64,000 nt of DNA from Riptortus pedestris (Eukaryota; Arthropoda; Insecta; Hemiptera; Alydidae): the NCBI GenBank assembly GCA_019009955.1, contig CM032233.1, forward strand, positions 96,548,501 to 96,612,500, written 5' to 3'. Shown here in pieces: positions 56,383 through 64,000 of this stretch (positions are counted from its first letter, which is position 1; each line of letters starts with the position of its first letter). Under the pieces are notes generated by a model that saw nothing but the letters and a program-made list of their open reading frames with translations, did no database searches and was not told where the DNA came from. Made by a program: the position numbers and the translations under genes.

Positions 56383-56998
56383 ACTCATTGACTCAGGTTC
56401 TGTGTAAACTAAGCAAATTCGCACGTGCTGATGTTGTCATCTCAAATTCATATTTGTGATTCTCCACATGTCAAATTTAAATTAGCCTTGAGATGATTAG
56501 TGATATTCTACACTTGTTGAAAAGTTAAAGATGAGTAGGAGTATGAGTTAACTGAAAGCTGAAAGAGAATTGCAATTGCTCAACTTTTAGTAAAAGTATA
56601 TAAAATAAAGAATGTAGGTCATTAAATGATTAACAGCATTTATAAAATAACATTTTTCGATCAGATCCAAAATAACAGAGAAATTCCAATTTTTTTATTA
56701 TAATCCCCACCTGATCCATTACGACCCAAAACAGATCTTATCTTTTACTTCATATGCATCGTTTAAATATGGAGCTTGGTATCAAAAGTGCAAATATTGA
56801 GACCTACAGAAAATATACTCCTTATTCATGACGCCGCAACGAACATATATGCATGTATATCATGCAGAAAAGTTTCTTTGAAAATCATATTTGTTATTTA
56901 AGCTAAGTATAGGAAGTTCTGAGATATCAGTTTATATAGTATGTACGAGATAAGCAGGAGCCTTTAGCAAATATCTCGGTTAATACTGAAGATAAAAA
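56383..56998 (+). mobile_element. H1 element, T-type, worn, cut by the next H1
   Basis: A degenerate 5' end (CTCATTGACTCAGGTTCTGT, GTAAACTAAGCAAATTCGCA CGTG), then GATGAGTAGGAGTATGAG and TAACAGAGAAATTCC. It later has AAATATCTCGGTTAATACTG AAGAT, after which the next H1 begins in an A-run. Confidence 0.6.
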
Positions 56999-56999
56999 A

Positions 57000-57593
57000 G
57001 TCCGTCACGCGGGGATGCATAAACTAAGCAGATTCCCCACGTGAAGTTTTACAATATAGAAATTTCACGAGAGCCAAACAATTAGGAAAACGGCCGAACT
57101 AGCCTTTGCCGGAAACCCACGACTAGGACCGAATCTCATCTCGTCCGTTACGTACACACACATAATCTAAATGCAAATATCTCGGTTAATATTCAAGATA
57201 GAGAATAAATGTATATAACAATAAATATGGTAAATTTAATTTGCAATAAGACTGGTTTTATATAATTTTCGATCCGACGTATAGTAACGGGGATATTTCG
57301 AATTTTTGAAAATCCCTCCTGTAACCCCCCCGTCCCACTTGTCCGATTTCCGCCATTAACGTACTTGATCTTTATTTTTATATAAAACGTATAAATATCG
57401 AGTTTGGTAACGATCAAAGAAAAATTACGCCCGCTGGAGCGTTAACAGACAAATATATATGTATATAATTTTGAACGGACCTCGTTTTCGTCATCTCCTG
57501 GGTAGGATCGATGGACATTTGAAGAAAATGTTTGAAAATCGCGTCATGAGCACGACCTCAGAAGCTGATTTCCCTTAAAGAAAATCTGCTAAA
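57000..57593 (+). mobile_element. H1 element, S-type, full length
   Basis: The 5' terminus GTCCGTCACGCGGGGATGC, the S-type body (ATTTCACGAGAGCCAAACA, TCTCGTCCGTTACG), ATGCAAATATCTCGGTTAAT, GTATAGTAACGGGGATATTT, GCCCGCTGGAGCGTTAAC and a short TA tract (57451-57466). TTTTCGTCATCTCCTGGGTA follows. The 3' end is GATTTCCCTTAAAGAAAATC, then TGCTAA. Confidence 0.85.
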
Positions 57594-57611
57594 AAAAGTA
57601 TAAATACCAAC

Positions 57612-57688
57612 ATTGGCACCAATGGCCGTGCGGGTTAAGGCGATGGTACATTTACCATTATCCTTAGTATGCTGAATGTAAAACAGAA
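57612..57688 (+). mobile_element. Possible tRNA-like SINE head fragment
   Basis: GGCACCAATGGCCGTGCGGG then TTAAGGCGATGG resembles the head of the SINE-E copy at 47955 (minus) and the A-box region of leucine/serine tRNAs. It is cut by the next H1 after about 75 bp. No B box. Confidence 0.4.
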
Positions 57689-58140
57689 GTTCGTCACGCA
57701 GGGGCTGCGATAACGCAGGGGAACAGATTTCCCACGTGCGTCTCGTATTTGCATTTATATCAAAACCCAAATACACAATGAGAATAATAGTTAGTATTTA
57801 GGCTTCAAATAAAGTGCTTCATAATATAACAGCTTATTGTAAATATGACATAAGTAGGGGGTTTACCAAAGGTCGAAAACTAAAAAATGCAAATATCTCG
57901 GTTAATAATCAATTCAACATTTATAAAACATTACATTTACAATATGATTGGTTCTATATAATTTTTCGATCCGACGCTTAATAACGAAGATATTAAGAAT
58001 TTTTAAATTCCCTCTCCTACCCCTCCTCTCACTTGTCGGATTTCTGCCATTAACGAACTTCACCTTTAGTTTCACATAAAACGTTTAAATATAGAGTTTA
58101 GTAACGATAACAAAAATTGGGACGGCTAGAGTGTTAACAG

Positions 58141-58200
<60 letters not shown>

Positions 58201-58233
58201 AACTGCTGATTTCCCTTGAGGGAAATCTGCTAA
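57689..58233 (+). mobile_element. H1 element, M-type, full length, (AC)n tract
   Basis: The 5' terminus GTTCGTCACGCAGGGGCTGC, an inserted repeat of ACGCAGGGG, then ACAGATTTCCCACGTGCG and the M block. The body is followed by an (AC)n tract (58149-58196) in place of TA, then directly by CTGATTTCCCTTGAGGGAAA and TCTGCTAA. About 100 bp between tract and hairpin are deleted. Confidence 0.8.
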
Positions 58234-58267
58234 TAAATACAGGTCTGATCTCCAATAAGAGAAATCA

Positions 58268-58572
58268 TTAGTTCACGAGGTCGCTACCGAAGTGTCGAGA
58301 CGCTAGTGGATAAGCGGGCTTCTAGGGAGTATATACGTCTGTCAGCCTCTAGGGAGGACTTACTATTATGAAACTCGTAGATTCCGTCCACAGGCAAGCT
58401 AAGACTAAGTGAACTGACCCCCCGAGCATAACGATGGGTCATGAGTCTACTGGAAACGGCTCATTTCAGGTCCTTCTTGGTTAACGGGGATGTACATCTA
58501 GTTGATCACTTGTTACGTAAATCTCTGCTCACAAATCCCTCGAGTTTCACTCGGGTGTGGCTAAAGATATCT
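58268..58572 (+). mobile_element. SINE-E, 5'-truncated copy
   Basis: Matches the minus strand of 47515-47955 from ATTAGTTCACGAGGTCGCTA on: GATAAGCGGGCTTCTAGG, GGGTCATGAGTCTACTGGAA and CTCTGCTCACAAATCCCTCG, ending CTCGGGTGTGGCTAAAGATA. The tRNA-like head is missing. An H1 3' piece follows immediately, as with the other two SINE-E copies. Confidence 0.65.
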
Positions 58573-58589
58573 AATGCCGAAAAAAGGAA

Positions 58590-58705
58590 ATATATGTAAT
58601 TTTGAATAACCTCATTTTCCTCTTCTCCTAGATAAGGGCTATGGACATTGAGGATATTTATCGAAAATCGTCCTCAAAAGCTGATTTCTTTATGGGTGTG
58701 ATGAC
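58590..58705 (+). mobile_element. H1 3' fragment
   Basis: ATATATGTAATTTTGAATAA CCTCATTTTCC, CTTCTCCTAGATAAGG, ATGGACATTGAGG, TTATCGAAAATCGT, CTCAAAAGCTGATTTC. The terminal hairpin is worn to TTTCTTTATGGG. Confidence 0.65.
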
Positions 58706-58874
58706 TCTGTTGTGTTGTACAAGATTTTCAGGCATTCTGTCCATGCTTTCCTAAAACTGATATTAAAATAAATTAGAACTATTATTTCGGTGACTTATAT
58801 TCTATTTATAATAATGTAGAATCTTAAGATATCATATTTCTGTCCAGTTGAGTCCTTGAAGTTTCCGGCGGCAA

Positions 58875-58946
58875 GCGATGGTGGTGTAATGGTCAGCATA
58901 GTTGCCTTCCAAGCAGTTGATCCGGGTTCGATTCCCGGCCATCGCA
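58875..58946 (+). tRNA. tRNA-Gly (anticodon TCC)
   Basis: A 72-nt cloverleaf. The acceptor stem GCGATGG (58875-58881) pairs with CCATCGC (58939-58945), and the discriminator is A (58946). The D-arm contains TGGTGTAATGGTCAGCATAG. The anticodon loop CTTCCAA has TCC at 58908-58910, reading GGA glycine codons. The T-arm has GGTTCGATTCC as B box, flanked by CCGGG/CCCGG. T-runs starting at 58952 serve as an RNA polymerase III terminator. CCA is not encoded, as in eukaryotes. All stems are intact, so it is probably functional. It is the only intact host gene recognised here. Confidence 0.95.
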
Positions 58947-58949
58947 CTT

Positions 58950-59467
58950 ACTTTTTCTCTTTTTTGATGTTCTTAGCAGAAATGCTTGTTTAATCAAGAT
59001 ATTATGTTCATTCCTTTTCCACTTCTATTATTAAAGGAATTGCTTTTTAAAGTTTAAATATACATTGGCTTTTTAAAAAAAATGGTTATATCAGTAATTC
59101 CATAAATAATATATATTTGCAAATTATCCAATGAAGATTTGCCATTGTTATTGAAAACAAAAGTAAATAATAAAGACGGTTAATTAATTTTTCAGCAAAA
59201 TATTTTAAATATGCATATGTTTGCTTCATTCTTTTTGGATATTCGGAATTTGTATTTTTCTCTGAATTTATTTCGCTTTTCAGTTTGTTTTGTATTATTT
59301 TTCTTTGTGGAATCCTCCACATCTTCTTGTTCCCCTGTTCCTTTTATTATTATTATTAGGTTTTGGTAAACTATTTCTTTCTTCATTCAGATCCAGCCAT
59401 GTTAAATTATTCCTTTCTATATAACTATGTTCTTCTTTATCACAGTTATTAGTTATTTGTTGGTTTG
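58950..59467. other. No gene recognised
   Basis: Two overlapping minus-strand frames (59086-59322 and 59192-59386) are lysine- and asparagine-rich without a recognisable domain. They may be remnants of a retroelement or chance frames in AT-rich DNA. Confidence 0.4.
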
Positions 59468-60004
59468 TAAAATAAGTTCGTAGAGTTTTTTACTTGTGAT
59501 TTCAATAAAAAGTTCAGATTCTTGTAACTATGTTTAATTAATTATATATTACCCATTTTGATCTATTACATGTTGACATCTTTCAGATAATGTTTTAATT
59601 TAGTCCTCCCATAACTTCTCAGATTTGCGTTTTGCAGCCCTCAAGCGAATTAAAGTGTTTCCCGTTAAGAGAGTTTTGAAGTCCCCGAAATAAGTGGAAA
59701 TCTGTTGGTGCAAGGTCTGGTGAATAGGGTAGGTGGGGGATCACATCCCATCCAAACCGTCTGAGCAGCGGAGTTTACTTTTCGGAAATAAAAAATCATT
59801 AATGACGAAAATGAATTTTTTTCTCTTCCATTTTGAGCTAGCATACCACTTAAAGATAAGGAATCTCGGTTGAAACTGATGCATAAAAGTACCGTAACTA
59901 ATCGTATTTCAGAATATGTAAACGCTATTTACCAAGTAAACATGATTTTATAAACACAGAGAGGATTAATTTGAAATAATGATAAACGCTTCGAACTTAT
60001 TTTA
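59468..60004 (-). pseudogene. Internally deleted mariner transposase, copy 2
   Basis: The inverted ends AATAAGTTCGTAGAG (left) and CTTCGAACTTATTTTA (right) bound a 537-bp element. The minus strand encodes CAAQTVWMGCDPPPT-like sequence and, in another frame, PYSPDLAP (the DD34D block), then LTGNTLIRL and KRKSEKLWED. The N-terminal half is absent, exactly as in copy 1 at 22927-23463. The shared deletion shows that both come from one non-autonomous source. Confidence 0.85.
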
Positions 60005-60192
60005 CCTATTATTTTGTGTAATGTATAATGTATTTGTTTTTGACTAGATTTTGTGGAAATTGATTTTCAAGGAATATAGCTTTAGTTATAATTCTTTCTA
60101 TAATTTCATTTTAATACTTTGGAGATGTTCTAAGTAGTGCTGTATATAATCTATTGAATATTAAATCTTCTCTAAATTTTATCGGAAGGTAT

Positions 60193-60781
60193 GAAAATAA
60201 ATTAATTGTTCTATCTGTTGTCATACCTCGAATTGTTCTTATGTGTGTGTTCAGTTGGATATGTTGTACCTAAGAACGTTAATGGCATTTTCGCAGGAGC
60301 TCTCTAAAATTTACGCAGCAAATTTACCGGGAAGAAATGAAAATAAATCAAAAACGTGTAATCAAATTGTTATGTTTATCTGGATGTTTTAACATATGAA
60401 CCAATGTTTTATACTTTATGGTTTTTGAAAGAATTTTACGAACCATTTGTTACTAATTTCTTAAAACACTCTGGGGCGTGCCCTTGAGACAAATCTTAAA
60501 TAAACTCAATTTAACTTGAGGATCACAGAAAAAGACTTTCATCCTCGAGAATGATGATTAGAATCATTGTGAAGGATGAAGGCCTTTTTCTGAAATCCTC
60601 ATCCGTAACCTTTACTTTCCCGCCCCTAGAGTTGGCGTACATACCTTTTTTCCCCTAAGCAGCTTTTCTACTCTTCTCTTCTCAGAAGTTCTACTCTACC
60701 CAAAGGGTTGTTGTATTTTATTAGTTGTATTATAAATCGAAAAAAAAATGTATAAAATTTGTTGCCTCATATTATTGACGT
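60193..60781 (+). repeat. Left arm of a 0.6-kb inverted duplication
   Basis: The reverse complement matches 61673-62273: GACAACAGATAGAACAATTA, AATGCCATTAACGTTCTTAG, ACATCCAGATAAACATAACA, ATTAGTAACAAATGGTTCGT, ACGCCCCAGAGT and TCAATAATATGAGGCAACAA all recur. It contains an 83-nt hairpin that is only partly kept in the other arm. No protein. Confidence 0.85.
60518..60600. repeat. 83-nt near-perfect hairpin
   Basis: GAGGAT pairs with ATCCTC, AGAAAAAG with CTTTTTCT, TTCATCCT with AGGATGAA, and AATGAT with ATCATT, around a loop of about 7 nt. Total pairing is about 28 bp with small internal loops. The geometry is like that of a small MITE or a microRNA-type precursor; nothing shows expression. 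Confidence 0.65.
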
Positions 60782-60957
60782 CTGATGAGATAACTCATGT
60801 TGGTAGGTGATTCCACACACTTTTACTTAGGCTTATGGGATTGGTTTTATACTTTTTATGAGATACTAAATAAAGAATGCTTTTTAATAATTATGGTTAA
60901 TTGGCTAAGACATTTAATGATTTTCGGCAATGATAATTTAAGTAACTTCTAGTTCAA

Positions 60958-61384
60958 TGAAGTGCCCCCCATTAACCCCAATCTCAATCATGCCACATAA
61001 ACTATACTCTATGAACCACTTTATTCGAAGCTTAAATACCAAATGTTGTTTTCGACAGATATTTGCTAGTTGAGGTACATGCAATTAAATATTGTAATAA
61101 CGTCATCATTTAATATTTTTTGTTCTGAACTCGAAAATGTTTATTTGTACAACACCATAATCGATTATTAAATGTTTAATTCAAGACTAAAGATAATAAT
61201 AATTATTGGCTGAAATCGGGTCAGAAATAGGGGCGGAGGTTTAGAGGGAGGAATTCCAAAATTGAAAGTGTCTACGTTATTTTACATAGAAATAGAGAAT
61301 ATTTGATGAAGTGATATCACAAGTATGTTATACTAGTGCGTGGGAAATCTGTTTAGTTTGTTCAGCCCCTGTGTGGGAGGCTTT
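60958..61384 (-). mobile_element. H1 T-type element, 3' end missing
   Basis: GAAGCTTAAATACCAAATG, CGAAAATGTTTATTTGT, TTGGCTGAAATCGGGTCAG, a G-rich stretch, GAAATAGAGAATATTTGATG, GTGGGAAATCTGTTTAGTTT and TCAGCCCCTGTGTGGGAGG. No hairpin or microsatellite. Confidence 0.65.
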
Positions 61385-61556
61385 TTATTGAATCTGGACT
61401 GTGCCACGAATATTCTCCTGGTTTTTGGATGTCAAAGTTAATTTTTTATTTATGTTTGTCAAAAATAAAAAGCCTCTAGCTCTTTTAATATGCGAATATT
61501 AAAAGAAATAAAGAAATATTATAATTTTTGTAGTCTTAATTTTGATAGACCAAACA

Positions 61557-62388
61557 GGCGGGGTTTGTTATATTACTGTTGTCACACCTGTCTGTGGAGA
61601 CCGTCGTCACTGGCTGATGATCGAGTACAGCTGGCATTGTGCTTTCGATGTGATGGCACCGCCACCGATCACACGTCAATAATATGAGGCAACAAATTTT
61701 ATAAATTAATTTTTTTGGATTTATAATACAACCAGTAACATAAAACAACCCTGCGGGTAGACTAGAAATTCTGAGAAGAGAAGAGTAGAAAACCTGCTTA
61801 GGGAAAGAAAAGTACAGTCCGTCAGGCAGGGGCTGCGTAAACTAAGCAGATTTCCCACGTGAAGATAGAGAATTTCATAAAAAGGCGAACTTTATGGCCG
61901 AACAATGACTCTAATCATCATTCTCGAGGATAAATGTATAGAACAGTGATTTATAGTAAATTTAATTTGAGTTTATTTACGATTTGTCTCAAGGGTACGC
62001 CCCAGAGTATTTTCAGAAATTAGTAACAAATGGTTCGTTAAATTTTTTTCACAAACCATAAAGGGATGAACCAATGTTAAAACATCCAGATAAACATAAC
62101 AATTTGACTACACGTTTTTGATTCATTTTCATTTCTCCGTTAAATTTGCCGCGTAATTTTAGAGAGTTACTGCGAAAATGCCATTAACGTTCTTAGGTAG
62201 AACATATCAAACTGAACACACACACATGTAGATCAATTCGAGGCATGACAACAGATAGAAAAATTAATTTATTTGGCACCGCCATCGCATCGAAAGCTCT
62301 TGCCATCTGTACTCAACCATCAGCCAGTGACGACGGTCTCCACCGACAGGTATGGCAACAGTATCATCTATACTGGCGGTTCTAACAC
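61557..62388. mobile_element. Element with TIRs of about 110 bp
   Basis: The left TIR (61557-61670) and right TIR (62275-62388, inverted) share TGGAGACCGTCGTCACTGGC, TGAT, GAGTACAG and CTTTCGATG.GATGGC. The interior (61673-62273) is the second arm of the inverted duplication and contains an H1 5' fragment at 61817-61892. No transposase is present, so it is probably a non-autonomous DNA element. The copy at 60193-60781 has the interior without the TIRs. Confidence 0.7.
61817..61892 (+). mobile_element. H1 5' end fragment
   Basis: GTCCGTCAGGCAGGGGCTGC, GTAAACTAAGCAGATTTCCC, ACGTGAAGATAGAG, then loss of homology. It lies inside the right arm only, replacing about half of the hairpin seen at 60518-60600. 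Confidence 0.75.
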
Positions 62389-63322
62389 TTTATTTGTTAT
62401 ATTACCTTACGTAATTCATTACAGTTCTGCGGGGTAAACTGTCATAACCGAAACTCAATACTATTCAATTGAAGAAGACCCTACAGCACTCACTCACAAT
62501 AGTAGCTGTAATTAAAAACAAATATTACATTGTGTTTTATACATTAAATGCTTTAAAAGTATTCTAGAAGGAAGTATACTCGAGCCAATATACATACCTG
62601 CCCTCTTGCGAATAAGTTACACAGAGTAATTACGACAACTGTGAAATAGGCCTCAGTTAAATTCAATGTGATACAGTGAGGTGGCTAATGGATCTTCTAA
62701 TGTGCAATTAAAAATTGATTGCGGAGTTAATTTCTAGAATGTGGGGAATGAAGCAATTAAACTTCTTCAAATACAGTTGTGGCACTTCACTTAGCGAGGT
62801 CGATTGGAAGAAACCGCTACACTCGAGTGACCTGTCGCCGTTCATTACATGTGTGCTCGAGGACTCAGTGTGACCTAGCGGGTGCTTGTGTGTGTTTAAT
62901 ACTGTCTTATAAACAAGGGTTAATTGCTTTTAGTTAGCAAGTAATTACGTGGCTTTACACGAGCCGGGTCCATCCCCTTGAGAGTATAGTTAACCAACTT
63001 GCCTACAATAGTTTACAGTAGGAACAAGCAAATTATACCACTGGCACTGTTATGTTTTCCCATCTTTGTGCTTGCTTTCCATTAATCTGTTAATTTGTAA
63101 AGTAAATTAATCTGTTTAAGAGTAAGCACCGATAATGGGTCAGCCAACTCAGCAGATCATATTCAATAATTTACTGCTTATTTAGTTTGTTTATACTTTT
63201 GTGCTTCTCAATAAATTTCTTAGAAAAAAAATTGCTGTGATTCAGGCTAAAAAGGCAAAAATAATTACTAAAACATATGTCTACATTATACCGCTTACGA
63301 GGAGGTATGATAATTTAGAAAC
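62389..63322. other. No gene recognised
   Basis: Unique-looking AT-rich sequence; no open frame with a recognisable motif. Confidence 0.4.
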
Positions 63323-63730
63323 GTAGGTAGATGAACGAAATGGCTACGCTTCTACTGTAACGATTTATTAAAACGTCAGAGCGTTTTCGATGCAGTGCAT
63401 CATCATCAGTGCCGTGTAACTGTGTGCCGATAGGTGATGCCAGGTTAAGCTTTAGCTTAAAATTTAGTTTGTTCAATATTCTGAGTAGCCATTTCTTTCA
63501 TCTACCTACATTAGAAGTCACTTCCACCTGCCAGAATGCCAACTCAATATGGAAGCTTGGCAAGCTTAATCTAGCATCACCTATTGGCACACAGTTACAC
63601 GGCACTGATGAAGATGCACTGCATCGAAAGAGCTCTGTCGTTTTAATAAATTGTTACAGCGGAAGCGTAGCCATTTCTTTCATCTACCTACATTATAAGT
63701 CACTTCCACCTTCCAGAATACCAACTCAGA
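63323..63730. mobile_element. Foldback with hammerhead-like cores and direct repeat
   Basis: Inverted arms 63323-63452 and 63563-63691 share GGTGATGC, GGCACACAGTTACACGGCAC, GATGCACTGCATCGAAA, GCTCTG, GTTTTAATAAA, GCGTAGCCATTTC and the CTACCTAC ends. A 60-bp block (TAGCCATTTCTTTCATCTAC onward) is also repeated directly at 63485-63545 and 63668-63728. Each arm has CTGATGA, a 5-bp stem GATGC-ACT-GCATC and GAAA, a hammerhead-like order with one extra base after CTGATGA. The 114-residue frame 63409-63753 lies in the foldback and is not a gene. Confidence 0.65.
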
Positions 63731-63909
63731 ATCTAGAAAATTGTATTCCTTAAAATTATTTCTTTTCATTGCCTTAAAAGAATTTTTGTCAATGAATATT
63801 GTTAAAACTACAAATTAGTACGATAAGCATGTGTTTAAAAAATAAATCATTATGAAATATAATTAGATTATATTTAAACGATATTATCGAAAAATGGTTT
63901 AAAGAATAT
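63731..63909. other. No gene recognised
   Basis: Short AT-rich spacer before the LTR start. Confidence 0.4.
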
Positions 63910-64000
63910 TGCTACGTCTATTACAAAAATTACAAACGTTGATTATTAGGGTTCTTTTGGATTGAAAAATTAAATACACCAACTTTAACGTTTTTATCAT
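63910..64000 (-). mobile_element. LTR start, cut by the window end
   Basis: TGCTACGTCTATTACAAAA, GGTTCTTTTGGATTG and AAAATTAAATACACC match the first 90 bp of the LTRs at 35425 and 53144 in the same orientation. Whether it is solo or part of a full element lies outside the window. Confidence 0.7.

Noticed and set aside
63409..63753. 114-residue frame
   Set aside because: Lies across both arms of the foldback; the same DNA is palindromic and repeated.
1..64000. CRISPR array, bacterial operon, phage or plasmid features
   Set aside because: No direct-repeat/spacer arrays, no ribosome-binding-site-led gene runs and no prokaryotic genes. The repeats are eukaryotic transposable elements.

Overview
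This 64 kb window is AT-rich DNA from an animal nuclear genome, most likely an insect. The evidence is one intact eukaryotic tRNA-Gly(TCC) gene without an encoded CCA end, Jockey-like LINE relics, mariner, Tc1 and Merlin DNA-transposon relics, solo LTRs with 4-bp target duplications, tRNA-headed SINEs and a canonical Helitron 3' end. The species cannot be named from the sequence. I found no intact host protein gene and no bacterial operon, CRISPR array or riboswitch. Nearly all open frames are short and lie inside repeats.

The dominant structure is one interspersed family, called H1 here, with about 40 copies or fragments on both strands. Its 5' end reads GTCCGTCACGCAGGGGCTGC, with CGCAG/CTGCG forming a hairpin, followed by a subterminal AGCAGATTTCCC. 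Its 3' end carries the inverted partner GGGAAATCTGCT inside a 20-nt hairpin and stops at CTAA. A (TA)n, (TG)n or (AC)n microsatellite sits about 150 bp upstream of the 3' end. This architecture resembles the non-autonomous helentron-associated (HINE/DINE-like) Helitrons; that assignment is an inference. The 3' half is fairly constant, whereas the 5' half comes in four versions: S (short), M, L (with an extra block of about 450 bp) and T (a diverged 5' end, sometimes in inverted pairs).

Layout. 1-7 kb: H1 copies 1, 4.5 and 5.9 kb, a 208-nt hairpin and a LINE relic. 8-16 kb: LINE relics, a 34-bp minisatellite, a mosaic SINE with a 5S-rRNA-like segment, and H1 copies. 16-20 kb: Helitron tandem modules of about 290 bp, a SINE, one arm of a 5-kb-spaced inverted duplication, and H1. 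20.7-24.6 kb: H1 with a foldback inserted in its TA tract, a Tc1 relic, a long-TIR element holding a deleted mariner, and the second arm of the inverted duplication. 26-34 kb: H1 clusters, an RT relic and a long-TIR foldback. 33.6-36.5 kb: a repeat (family B) containing a LINE, which in turn contains a solo LTR. 37-45 kb: a Merlin transposase relic, a palindromic 24-bp tandem repeat, and a second B copy with an LTR inside. 46-54 kb: H1 nested in H1 and carrying a SINE, a run of three H1 3' ends, and a solo LTR in a TA tract. 54-64 kb: a Helitron end, H1 pairs, the tRNA gene, a second deleted mariner, a large inverted duplication, a foldback with a hammerhead-like core, and the start of a fourth LTR.

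The elements act as nested hosts for each other. The TA tracts inside H1 copies repeatedly contain or touch other insertions, and two paralogous copies of family B give an occupied/empty comparison that fixes H1 as a mobile unit with T-rich insertion points.
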